In this document: positions 7,775 through 19,700 of the stretch, one piece after another
Numbering within the stretch: position 1 is the stretch's first letter
How the letters are laid out: each line of letters opens with the position of its first letter
Origin: Bifidobacteriaceae bacterium
GTDB taxonomy: Bacteria > Actinomycetota > Actinomycetes > Actinomycetales > WQXJ01
Length of the DNA stretch: 40,214 bases
Direction: 5' to 3'
Assembly: GCA_031255835.1 (NCBI GenBank)
Contig: JAIRRT010000117.1
Location: 1-40,214 of the forward strand
The notes under the pieces: model-generated
What the model was told of the DNA's origin: nothing
Seen by the model: only the letters and a program-made list of their open reading frames with translations
Database searches by the model: none
Translations under genes and position numbers: made by a program

Positions 7775-10700
7775 CTAGTGCATCTGCCTGTCGCGGCGGC
7801 GCTTAGTGATCAGCAGCACCAACCCGGTCAGCAGCAGTCCCAGCGCCGTGCCTGCAGCAGGAATTGCTCCGCTGGTCAGGCCGGTCTTGGACAGTGTCGG
7901 CTGGAGGACCGGATCGCCCGGCGCAGTGACCGTCACTGTCTCGGTTGGACCCGGGACCGGGCTGGCCACATGCGTGGGCACCACAACGGTCGAAACCGGC
8001 GTTGGCGTGACCGAGATGGTCGGCGATGGCGACGGCTGTACAGCCTCGATCACATCGAAGTCGGCCGGACCGGCCTTGCCGGACAGCGGGCCAGTCGCAT
8101 CAGCCTTGTGGGCGCCAAGCTCAAACTCGGCCGGAACCTTGAACGTGAACACGGCGTTGCCAGCCGGACCGGCCACTGCCGTACCCAAGTCAAGCGGCGT
8201 CGAGTGGACGATGGCGTGGACCGTCTCACCGGGCTGGAAGTTGACAACCCGAACGGTCTGATCCTCACCATGGTGCAACTCGGGCTGGTCGACAGTGATG
8301 CGCGGTTGGCCCACGCGCCACAACACCTGATCCGACACGTTGCCGTCATCGTCGGTTTGGGTGACCACGATCATCGTGCCCTCTTCGAGCGGCACCGGCG
8401 GCTTGAGCTTCCACGTGCCGTCCGGGCTGACCGAGGTTTCACCGACGGGCTCGCCGTCCTCGGTGACAACGGTGACCGTGTTGCCGGGCAGACCCTGGCC
8501 GGGAACCTGAGTGCCATCATTCGGCTCGACAGTGGGCGGCACCGGCGGCTCGGTGAACCGCACCTGATCGGAAGAATCCGCCCGCGCCCCGCCAATCGAG
8601 AACCGGACTGTTGCCGTTCCGACCTGCGTTGACGTGAGTCGAGCCGAGTAGGTGCCGTCGCCATTGTCAGTCATCGTGTCGAAGATGCCGCTCAAGCTCG
8701 CCCATCGCATGCCGGGCAAGTTGCTGGACAACGCGATGGTCAGACCGGCACCGTACTCGCCAAGGGGCTGGCCGGCATCGTCCATCACGGTGACTATGGC
8801 TATGGTCGAATCCGGCATTGCGTCGTTGCCGTTTGCCAGCAGAACCCGCGGTGCCTGGATCTCGATCAACGAGGTGGCCAGTGATGCGGGCCTGTGGGTG
8901 AAGACCGCCTGGCTGTTGGCACCAGAGGCCGGGTTGATGGTCACGGAGGCCAACTCGACTGCAATCTGCTTGACGCCGGGCCGGGTCGAGACAATCGACG
9001 CCCTATACAGGCCGTCGGAAGGAACCCTCGCCGGGTTGACCGCGGCAAACGAACCGATCACGACTCCCTCCGCCGGATCAGCAGAGGCTGACAGCTGGCT
9101 TGCCATGCCGGGCACACCATTGCCGTAAGCATCGCGGACGGTGACAGTGACGGTGTGGGCTGCTACGCCATCGGCCACCTTGTCACCGCGGCTGACCTCG
9201 AAGCTGGACCTGCCCTCATCCCAGGGACCTGGGTCGAACCCGAACACCAGATGGGTTGTGGTCCTGCTGGTTCCGGCCGGGCGGGCCGGAACAGCGATCC
9301 ACCTGCTCGGCTGGGCGGGATCGGCAATCCTGGCCGAGAGCTCGACATCGCCGGCAACATCAGAGGTGAACCGCAACATCGCCTGGCCGTTTGCGTCGGT
9401 CTGGATGGGATCGCCACCAATCGAGGTGCCGTTCCGGCGGAAATCGACGCCCAGTCCGATCAGCGGATTGTGAGCCGGGGAGGCGTCGACAACCGTCACC
9501 AGAGCGGTGTGGATACCTTCCGGATCGGCTCCGCCAACAACTCGGCGCTCATTGTCCGTTCCGGTCAACACGCTCAGGTCCATATCGGCCTGCTGCAATG
9601 CGGTGAACTCGACGGACAGATCGCCAGACTCGGGCAACGGAACCGGGCCCGTTGAGCCAGGCAAGTCGATCAGCGCGGCATGGACCCAATAGGTTCCAGC
9701 AACCGTGGTGGTGAAGTCGGTCGAGGCGATGCCGCCTTCCACCGTCCGAGGCTCACGGGCTAGCTGGTCTGGACTGAACTCGACTGGGTTGCCGTCCGAG
9801 TCAACAACCCAGAAGCGCACAGTCTGACCCACCACCGCGTTCCCGCCCCTGTCCTTGACGGTCGCGGTAATGGTGACCATCTTGGTGACTTCCTGCTGGG
9901 TTGGGTTGACGCTCAAGGACGAGTTTGTCGGATCGGCCTGATCGGACCCGAACAAAGTGGTGTCCTTGCCGCTGGGCACCTGCAGGCCGAGTGGTAGGGC
10001 CGTTCCGTTGCTCTGCGCCAAGTCGACGCCAACCTTGAACGTCCCGGCCACCGTTGAGGTGATCGGCGCCAGGTACAGCCCAGGCTTCGCGCTGTCCTCA
10101 ACGAACACACCGAACACCGGCCCGTTCTTGTCAAGACGCATATGGAGCAGATCGTCGATGCCGGTGCCTTGCAAATCGGCGTCAGCCAGGCCGGGAACCC
10201 CGACGCCCGAAGCGTCAGCCAGGAAGACTGACAGGGTTTGGCTGTCGCGGCCATTCGCTTTGACAGAAGCATCATCGGTCACCGTGAACCAGGAGGTCCC
10301 CAGCGCGGGCGGGCCGGTGATGAACTCGACTTGCACCTCACCTGAGCCTCGCGGCACGGTTTGGGTTACACCGTCCAGTCCCAGGATGGTGGCGTGAACT
10401 GTGTAGGTGCCCGGCACGCGTGAGGTGAAGTACAGGTCCGCCTCACCCTTGTCATTCGTGGGGGCAACGCCTTGCCATGCCGGATCAGTGATGGCTGGCA
10501 CGGTGGAGAACATCACGGTGGCACCCTGAACCCAGTTGCCATCCTTGTCCATGGCGGTCACCCGCACGTGGTGTTCCTCGGCCATGACCTTCATTGGCAC
10601 GGTGGTGATGGCCTCAAGCGTGGACCTCTCAGCAGAAACTGGTCCGGCGTCGAAGCGAACCCGTGATCCGCTGGGGCCCGGGGTCAGAGCCACGGTGCCC

Positions 10701-13700
10701 TTGAAGGAGACGGCGACGTTGCGCGCGGCGGCCACCGTGGAGGTGATGCGAGCCACATACACACCTGGGTTTTCGATTGGATCCTCTTCAAAGTCGCCGA
10801 TGTCGAACGGCGGGGCTTCGGCATGCAGGAAGTCCTTTTGACCGGTCATTCCGTTGCCGGTGCCATCCAGGAGCGTGACTGTCACCTCGTGGAAGTCGTA
10901 TCCAGTCGAGTTGCCGTTGGCGATCCGGATCCCGGTGGAGACGGAGAATGTGGCGCCATCGTCCGCCAACTCACCTGGCACGAATCGAACTGAGGTGGGA
11001 GAGCCAGTAGCTGGCGGAATCACATCACCAACCCGCACGGTTATGGCGTAGGTGGCAGCGCTGCGTGACGTGATCTCCGCAACGTACCGTCCATCAACAC
11101 CATCCACGGCGGTGAACCTGCCAATGCTGGCCGGCCCGGCTTTCGGAGAATTGGCATCCAGCCGCACGGAGATCTGTTCTGCCGCGCCGTTGACCTTGGC
11201 GCCGTTTACATCGACCAAGTCGACAGTCAACTCGTGGGAGTCCTCGCCGTTGGCGATGCGATCACCCGAGGTGACCGAATAGCTCGAATCAGCCGGGGAG
11301 ACGTTCGAGTGGATGAACACCAGATCGAAGTACGGCGGGTTTTGCACCGAGATGCCATTCACGCGAGCTGTCAACCGGGCCGTTCCCAGCTTGGTCGATG
11401 TGATGGTGACCTTGGCGGCACCATCACCATTGACCGGGAGCAGGCCACTGTTGGACAAACTCGCCTCCGGCAGGCCACTCAAGGCGAACTGGACCGAAGT
11501 GTCGATGGTCACCGGGTTGTCGAAGCGATCACGCACTTTCACTGTCGCCTCGTGAGGATCGGCTGGATTGTTGACCAGCTTCTCAGTTGTGGTTGCCTCC
11601 AACGTTGTCTTGGTCCATGAGATGTCGGTGGCCCGGAACACCACAGTCCGTTCGCCTGACCAGCGCAATTGCTGACCGTCCCGCGTTGTGCCGAAGGCTG
11701 CAAAGACGTGGTAGGTCCCAGCTTTCTCGGTGGTGAATTCGATGCTGGCCAGACCCTCCTTGTCAGTTGTCAAGACCGTCTGCATGGAGTCCGGCACGGT
11801 GTCCGGCACGGTCCAAACTGTGACGTCCTGGTTTTCCACTGGGTTGCCGTCATGGTCGGTGACATGGACGGTGGCTGTGTGGCTCTCGTCTTTGACGCGA
11901 CGGCTGCCTGTCGTGACGCTCAACTCACTCTTTCCAGCATCGGGAGTTCCAGCCACAAACACGGCCCGCCGGTTCAGACTGGTCCTGACATCGGTGCCAT
12001 CGAACTTGACGCTCACCAAGTGCGAGCCTGCCTTGGCAGAGCGGATTGCGGCGCTGTACTGGTCGCCATCCCATTCCGGGTCCTCAATCGAGGAGTATTC
12101 GCCAGTGGCCGTTATGCGGCTGGCATCGCCCTCGCGGACGTTGCCAAAGGCGTCTGCCACGGTGATGAATACGGTCTGATAGTCGGAGTTGTTGGCACGG
12201 ATCCCTAGGGTCTGGCTGACCCAATAGTTGATGGCACTGGCCGGTCCGGCCACAAACGTGACCGTAGGCGTCTGAGTACTGCCGCTTGCGGGCCGCAGTT
12301 CAGTTCCGCCCACCTCGACTCGCACCGGATAGGTGCCAGCCTTCTGGGAAACGATGTCGGCAATGTATGTGGCCTGTTCAGCCGAATCCGGATCGATCCG
12401 CCAACGCACAACGGTGGCGTCTGGCCCTGCAAAGCCGGCCAATTCCTTGGCTGGATCATCCAACGGCACCGGAGTGCCGAGCTGATCGAGCGTCCTGACC
12501 CGGACGGTGTGGGTCTCCACACCAGCTATCCGGGTGCCATCGGACACGCTGTAGTAGGAGGCGCGATAGTCGAGCAGATCTGGCACGAACTCCAGCGCCA
12601 GGCTTGCCGGCACTCCTGGCCGGGACAGAATCGGCAGACCGGTGGTGTAGTCACCGATCTTCGCGGTCACACGCGCAAAGCCAGCCTCGGCATTCGAGAC
12701 GATGTGGACAACCACCTCGCCGTCCGCGTTCGTGGTGGCCTGGGCCACCGTGCCACCAGACGTGATCTGCCCAGCTGGGGAAACCAGCGAGATCCTGCCA
12801 ATATCGGCAACAGAGATGGTGACCATTTGGCCAGCGATGGCGTTGCCATATATGTCATTGACGGTGACAGTCGCGACGTGGAATGCCTGGTTGTTCGCCA
12901 CCTTGCGCTCATTCTCGGTGCCAGTCAACGTTGAAGCCAACTGGTCCGGCGCACCAGCAACGAACTCAATCTCGGTTGGCGATCCGGTCACCGCCTGGCC
13001 GTTCACCTTGGCTGACGCAAGGTAGGTCAAAGCCTTTTCAGACGAAACCATTAGCGTCGCCACGCCGCCGCCAGCCGAAATGGCTGTGGCCGGAGACAGC
13101 GCCGGAACAACATCCGGAACAGTCTCAAACGTCACGGTCTGGCCATTGACCGGATTGCGTCCAGCAGAGCAATCGCGCACGATGACGCGCAGCTCCCAAG
13201 CGCCTCGACCCGCCACAACCTTGGTGTCACCCAAGGCTGGAACTGGCGTCGCGGTCAGCTGAGAATTCTGGCCGCACGCATCACCTGGGACAAACACAGC
13301 AAGGTTGTTGCGTTGCCCGGACGAGAGCGTGACAGGCGCGCTTGCGCCATCGGTGGCTGTGGCTGTCATTGTGAACGTGCCGGCTACCTCTGACCGAATC
13401 GGTGCGGTGTACTGCCCGGCCGCACCTGGGGTGAAGGTACCGACGCTCAACAGCGGGGTGTTGGCGGTGTCGGATGCTGCCATGTTCAAACCGGTCACGC
13501 CGTTGCCCTTTGCGTCACGCACCACAGCGGTCAGCGTGTGGGCTGCACTGCCGTCGGCTTTGCGGTCCGGAGGAGACGTTGTCACCTCGAAGTAGGACGT
13601 GGTTTCGCTCGGGGAACCTGGCACAAACTGCATTGAACTGCGAGGCGGAGTGTTGCTCGGATCTGGCCGGATGGTTCCGCCACTGGAATGGACAGCTGTG

Positions 13701-16700
13701 ATATTGAACGTCGCAGCATATGTCGAGGTGGCGGACACCTCGTAGACGCCCTTATCCACTTCTGTGGGATTCAGCGGCATCGTCAATGCTGTGCCGTCTG
13801 GCCTGGCTGGAGATCCCGGTGCTGGGACGGCCGTCACCGTCAAGGATTCGGCTGCGCCGACAACGGGAGCCTCCTTCTCATCGAGTAGATAGATGGTGAT
13901 CGTGTGAGGATCATTGCCACTGGCCTCGCGGGCTTCTGGCGTCACCGTGTAGTACGACTTCTCTGGCGAATAGATCGAGGGGACCCACTCCCAGGTCAGT
14001 TTGGCAGGCGAGCCATCGGCTGAGGCGTTTGTGACCGCCTGGTTGCCGATCCTCGCGGTCACGATTGTGGTGCCAAGGGCGAAGTCGCCAACATAGCGAA
14101 CCTCAGCGAACCCGCCATTCACACTAGTTGGAGTGGCGCTATAGCCGTCCACGAGCTTGCCGATCGGGGCCTGACCGGTCGGGTTCTCCAGGTGGAAGGA
14201 CACAGGCACACCGTCAATTGCGTTGCCGTACTGGTCCATCACTTTGACCTTGGCCCAGTGCTCATCCACACGGTTGGACAGCACCTGACCGGATGACCCA
14301 GTCAAGATGCTTGCCGTGGGGGAGGGAGCATCGTGGGTGAACTCGACTTCAATCTCGCCGGACTTCTTCACAGGCGTGCCGGACACGGCTGTGCCGTCCG
14401 CCAGTTCTGCATAAACGGTGTAGGTACCAGCCACCTTGGTGCTCAAAGTGGCCGTGGCCTCGCCATTTGCCTTGGTTTGGACACGCAGGAACGGCAGTGT
14501 GCCACCATCAGGATTGATCGCATCGATAGGACTGGTCCTGACCAGCACAATCTGGTTGGACACCTTGTTGCCGCGCGCGTCAAAGACCTTGATGGTGGCC
14601 TTGATCTCGCCGCCGGCAACCTGGGTCAGCCGGTCCACGCTCAGCTCCGAATCACCGGGCACTGCTGGGCCCGCCACGAAGTGGGCGGTATCCCGGGCCG
14701 GGTCTGTCGGCTCGAGTGCTTTCCCAACTGCGGTGACGCTGATCGGGAACGCGCCAGCTACCGATGATCGAATCTGGCCCACATACACCCCGGGCGGGCT
14801 GTTCGGTTTGGCGATGAACTGCTGGGTGCCGGGGGTGTTCCCATCAAGGTCCACCAGATAGGCACCGGGTCTGGCTACCACGGCCTGGATGTCACCGGCC
14901 CTGCCAGCAATCCCCACGCCTGCCTCGGTGTACAGCCAGACGGTTACCTCTTGGAAGTGCTCTGGAGCCTCATCGGCTATTACGTCGGTCCACTGGGAGA
15001 CCTCGAACTTCGACTTGATCTCCGAGATCGCGCCGTAGACAAACTCGACGGTCAATCCGGAGTTCTTCACGGCAATCGGTGCGCCGTCCCCACCCACCAC
15101 GGTCGCGTGGACTGGGTACGTGCCCTCTTGATCGGCCGTGAAGCTGAAGCGGGCTATGCCGTTCGAATCGGATGTGGCTGTCCATCTCGTGCCCTCCCAA
15201 GGCCGGGCTCCGGCCACCGAGAACGTCACCGGGGAGCTGCGTAGCTCGTTGCCTTTGGCATCGCGAACAACCACTTCAGCGATATGGAACTCGCTGGTGA
15301 CAGCCCGCGGACCTTGGGTGATGATGGTCAGCTCTGACGTGCCGGCCGGAGGCCCAGCATGGAAGTTGGCGATGTCATTGGCTGGTCCGGGCTTGATTGT
15401 GCCGCTGGAGCTGCCAAACAGGTCGATGACAACCGGGAAGGACTTGGCCAGTGCCGAGCGCACGCCAGCGGTGTAGACACCTGAGTTGGGCTGGCCGGTG
15501 AAGCCAGAGACCGTGGCGGGAGACGCGCTGCCCTTTAGATCGCCGGCCCTGCCGGGCACCTCGTTGTCGTGGGCGTCACGCAAGGTGACAACCACGCTCA
15601 CCTCGGACTCGTCATCGGCCAGGACCGATTCGGTAGCGACTGCGTAGCTGGAGTGTTCAAGGTTGACTTGGCCGGCAACCCAGGTCAGCGTGTTGCCGGC
15701 TCTTGGTGGCACGGTGCCATTGACGTTGACAGTGACAGTCATGGTGTCGGCCACAGTTGAGGTTGCAAGGGCGGTGAACACACCAGCAACCTGGCTGGAA
15801 GGACTGAACTCGCCGATGGTGGCAGAGCCCTTCGGGCCAACAATTCTCACCGAAATCGACCTCGCCACGTTCGGATCCTCGATTGGTGTGCCGAAGGAAT
15901 CACGCAGGCGGACAAACACCTCGTGGGCGTTGGCCGGCGCAGTGCTTCCATTGGCCACCCTGTCGCCAGTCGAAAGCCAGAACTCCGACTCCTCCGGGTC
16001 AATCTCGGTTACGTCGAAGTGCAACGGGATCTGGGATGGCACAGGCTGAGCTGTCGAGCCGCGCACGGTTGCTGTCAACGAGGCGGTGCCGACCCTTTGC
16101 GAGCTGACGGCGATGGTGGCCGTCCCATCGTTCAGGGTGTCGACAGCGCCGTTCACTGGGGACATTTGAGCAGTTTCCAGCCCGCTGACTGAGAAGTTGA
16201 CGCTCTGACCGATGATCGGGTTGCCGAACTGGTCCTGCAGGGTTGCCTTGACCTGGTGCGGCGTTGAGTTCACATAGGCGGTCTCGGCAGTCAGCCGTTC
16301 AAGGGTGATCGAGGCCAGGTCACCGGCACTGAACTCCACTGGCGTTGGGCTGTACTTGACAGGCGGCTCGTCCGGAAGGGCAAGCGTTGCGTGGACGTTA
16401 TGCGTGTTCACCTTGGTCGAGGTGAACGTGAACTGGGCTTGGCCGGGGTTCACCAGTGAATCGACAGGACCGCTGGTCTGGGTCAGGAAGCCAACTCCAC
16501 CACCGATTGAGGGCACAGCAAACGGGTCGAGCCACAGTTTGACAACCTGGTTTGGAACCAGGTTGTCGTACTTGTCTCGCACTGTCACAGTGGCCGCAAC
16601 CGTGTCGCCAACTCTCGGATTCTGTGGGGTTACCGTCAAAGTCGACTTGCCCGGAACGGCCTGCCCAGCCACGAACGTAGCTTTGGAAGCATCCACAGCA

Positions 16701-19700
16701 CCAGGGATGGTGATCGGTTGGGGTTGATCCAGCACCACCTGCACGGCATGGCTGCCGGACTTAGTTGATGTGATGCAAGCCTGGTAGGTGCCCTCTGAGG
16801 TCTGGGCGAACGTATGGACCAAAGCCGGATCAGCTGAGCCGTCGAGCAGGGCTGGATCGACCGTGATCGGGTTGTCGTAGCTATCAGCGAGGGTCACGGT
16901 GGCCGTTTGGCACGCCTCGCCATCGGCCAGGACTCGTGGGGTCTTGGTTACTGAGAAGCCGGAGTGGTCCGGATGGACCGGCCCAGCAGCAAATGGCGCC
17001 TGATCCGAATCGAGAGGACCTTGCGATAGTGCCTTCGATACGTCTGAATCGGCGTAGGTCACCCGGACAGTTGCCATGCCGGCAACGGTCGATGTGACCC
17101 GTGTGAAGTATTTGGCGCCTGTTGGGTCATTGAGATCCTTGGTCCAACCAGTCAACGGAGCATCGAGCTTGTTCGCGATGGTGATCCGTCCACCTAGCAA
17201 CGCTAGGTCAACCTGGGCTGGCCGGCCGCCTTCATCGTTCAGGACAACGACAACGCGGTGTTCGCCCACGCCAACAACTGGAATCGGGTCTTGGTGGCGG
17301 GTCTCCACCTCGAAAGCGGAGCCCTTTGGATCGACGGTGCCAGGCACAAACCGCAGGTAGACAGTCTGCGGTTCGGAGGTTTCAGGATCGAGGAGTTTGA
17401 CGTCGCTCGTGCCATCAGACGGTGTGTAGTAGCCGTGGACCGGCGAGGCCAAGACAGGGGTCAGAGACCGGACATACACAGTGGCCGTGCCGTCGGGCCC
17501 GGTTGTGGCTGTCGCATCCTGGCCTGGGCCCTGACCTGCAACATAGACCGGATCGAACAGCTCGAACCGAACAGGCCAGTCTGGTACCGGGTTGAGATTG
17601 ATGTCCTTCAAGGTGATCTTCACCGCGTGGGTCGCATCGCCATCGGCCGTTCTTGCACCCTCACCTTCCAGCGACAAGACGGACAGCGTCGGGTGCGGCT
17701 CCCCTGGGGTGAAGACAATCTCGCGGGATCCATTTGCGGTGCCTCGGCCGTTTTGACCGGTGAAGGTGGCCTCCACCAGGAACGTGCCGGCCTTGGTGCT
17801 CGAGACGGAGAAGGCTGCTGTGCCGCCAGAGCCAGTGGTGAGTGCGCCGCTTGGTGTCACGGTGGCTGCGCCAGTGCCGCCCACCTGGTTGGCGGTCAGC
17901 TCCACGTCAGCTCCAGACACCTTGTTGCCGAGGCAGACTTGGCCGTTCCATGCGCCATCGGTCACGGTCACCATGGCCGCGAATGTGGAGCCTGCCGTTT
18001 GAGGCCCAGTCGGATCGACCACGATGGCGGCGCATGATGCCGCGCCATGAACAAAGTTGGCATATCGGTTGGCTTGACCGCCATCGGCGGCCTGGAGGGT
18101 CTGCTCGGCCTGGCCGACTGCCGGGGTGTAGTACGCACCGATGAGGTGGCTCCCGGCTATGGCCGAGCTGACCTCAGCCTCGAACTCGAAGCCGTCCGGA
18201 GGGTTGCTGGACGCGGAGAACTGACCAACCGTGGCATCCCCAGCCAGTGCCCGGGCCTGGACCTTGGCAACGACGGCGGGATCGGTGATGGTGTTTCCGT
18301 AGCCGTCCTCAAGGTGGAGGTAGACCAGCTGGCGGCCAGTCAGAACAGGCTGGTTGTCGAACCTCGAGACAGCAAAGACTGATCTGCCATCCGGAATGGA
18401 CGGGTCGCCGGGCACAAACTCCACCCAGTCACGGCCGTTGATGGGCTCCGGTGCAATCTGCTGGGGACCCACTGGGGCGTCGGCGCGAGACCACAAGATG
18501 GTCAGATCCTTGATGCCGGCTGCGGTCGAGTTGATGGTGGCGGTGTACTCCCCGCGCTGCTGCGGGTCAGGAACAAACCCTGAAACAACCGCGTCGCCCT
18601 CGCCGCTGCGTCCGATGGCGGCACCACCCAGGAAGTCCGCCTGGCCCATCATCACCTCGCCCTCGCAAGTTTCCAGGTGGACGCGCAGCTCAAACGGAGT
18701 GGTACCGACAACCTTGGGTCCGTTCGGGGTGACCGAGTAGTTGGACATCGCCGGGTCTGTGCACGGAATGACCAAATAGTCGAACCTAAGCTCCAGCCTC
18801 ACTGGATTGGTTGTGCCTTCCTCCCAGATCGCCTGACCGTTGGCGCTGGCGGTGACAATTGCGGTGTCGATGACGGGAGAGGTCATCTCGATGGTGAACG
18901 TGCCCTCCGCGCCGGTCACTGAGGTGGCGGCAGCTGAACCGCTGGCGCTTGGACGCAGTGGATCGGAGACCACGATGCCGCCTGGCTGGACTGTGAACGT
19001 CACAGCCACGCCTGGCACCGGGTTGTCGTTGATATCCAGAACAGTCACGGTGGCCTTGTGGACACCTGTTCCGCCAGGCGGCAGAACCTGGCCGGCGGTC
19101 GCAGAAGTCAGCGTGATGGTGGCCGGATCGGTTGGCGCGAACACGATGGTGTCCAAAGCTCCAACCTTGGTCAACGTGGCGTGACCAGGCAGATACCCGG
19201 ACACCGTGTAGGTGCCGGCCTTGATCGAAACGATCTCGGCCAGATAGGTGCCTGGAGTGGAAGTCTCGGTGATGGTGATCTGTGCGGTGGATGGATCGAC
19301 AGCCACAACAAGGTCATCTTCCACGCCGGTGATCGCCTTGCCGCCGGCATCGGCCAGCTCAACCCGGACCTGGTGTGGTGTTAGGCCGTCAGCTGGCAAA
19401 GGTGTCTTGGTGAGGATCTCGAACGTGGCTTTAGACACACCCTCCAGCCCGGACAGCTCAACCCTGATCGACTCATCGGCCGAGGACACTGCCACGCCCT
19501 TCGGATCGGTGGCATCAGCCCTGACTGCGACGGTGGCATGGCCAGCCACGATGTTGGCGCCAGTGACCACATACGTTGCACTGGCCGTGACCGACTGGCC
19601 TGGCAGCAACCGGCCCGGATGGGTCGGATCAGGCCACTGACCTGTGACAATGTTGGCGAGACGGCCGTCGATGCTAACCGGCGTCACACCGTTCAACGTG

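Larger units (their letters stand above)
8566..19440 (-). repeat. Array of about 32 tandem Ig-like (Big_1/invasin-type) domains
   Basis: Recurrent 100-130 aa units, each with HxxxVxVxDxxGNxV, a TSxxAGT strand and a terminal xxFVAGxxxxxxSxxxVxT linker; counted by eye. Confidence 0.8.
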
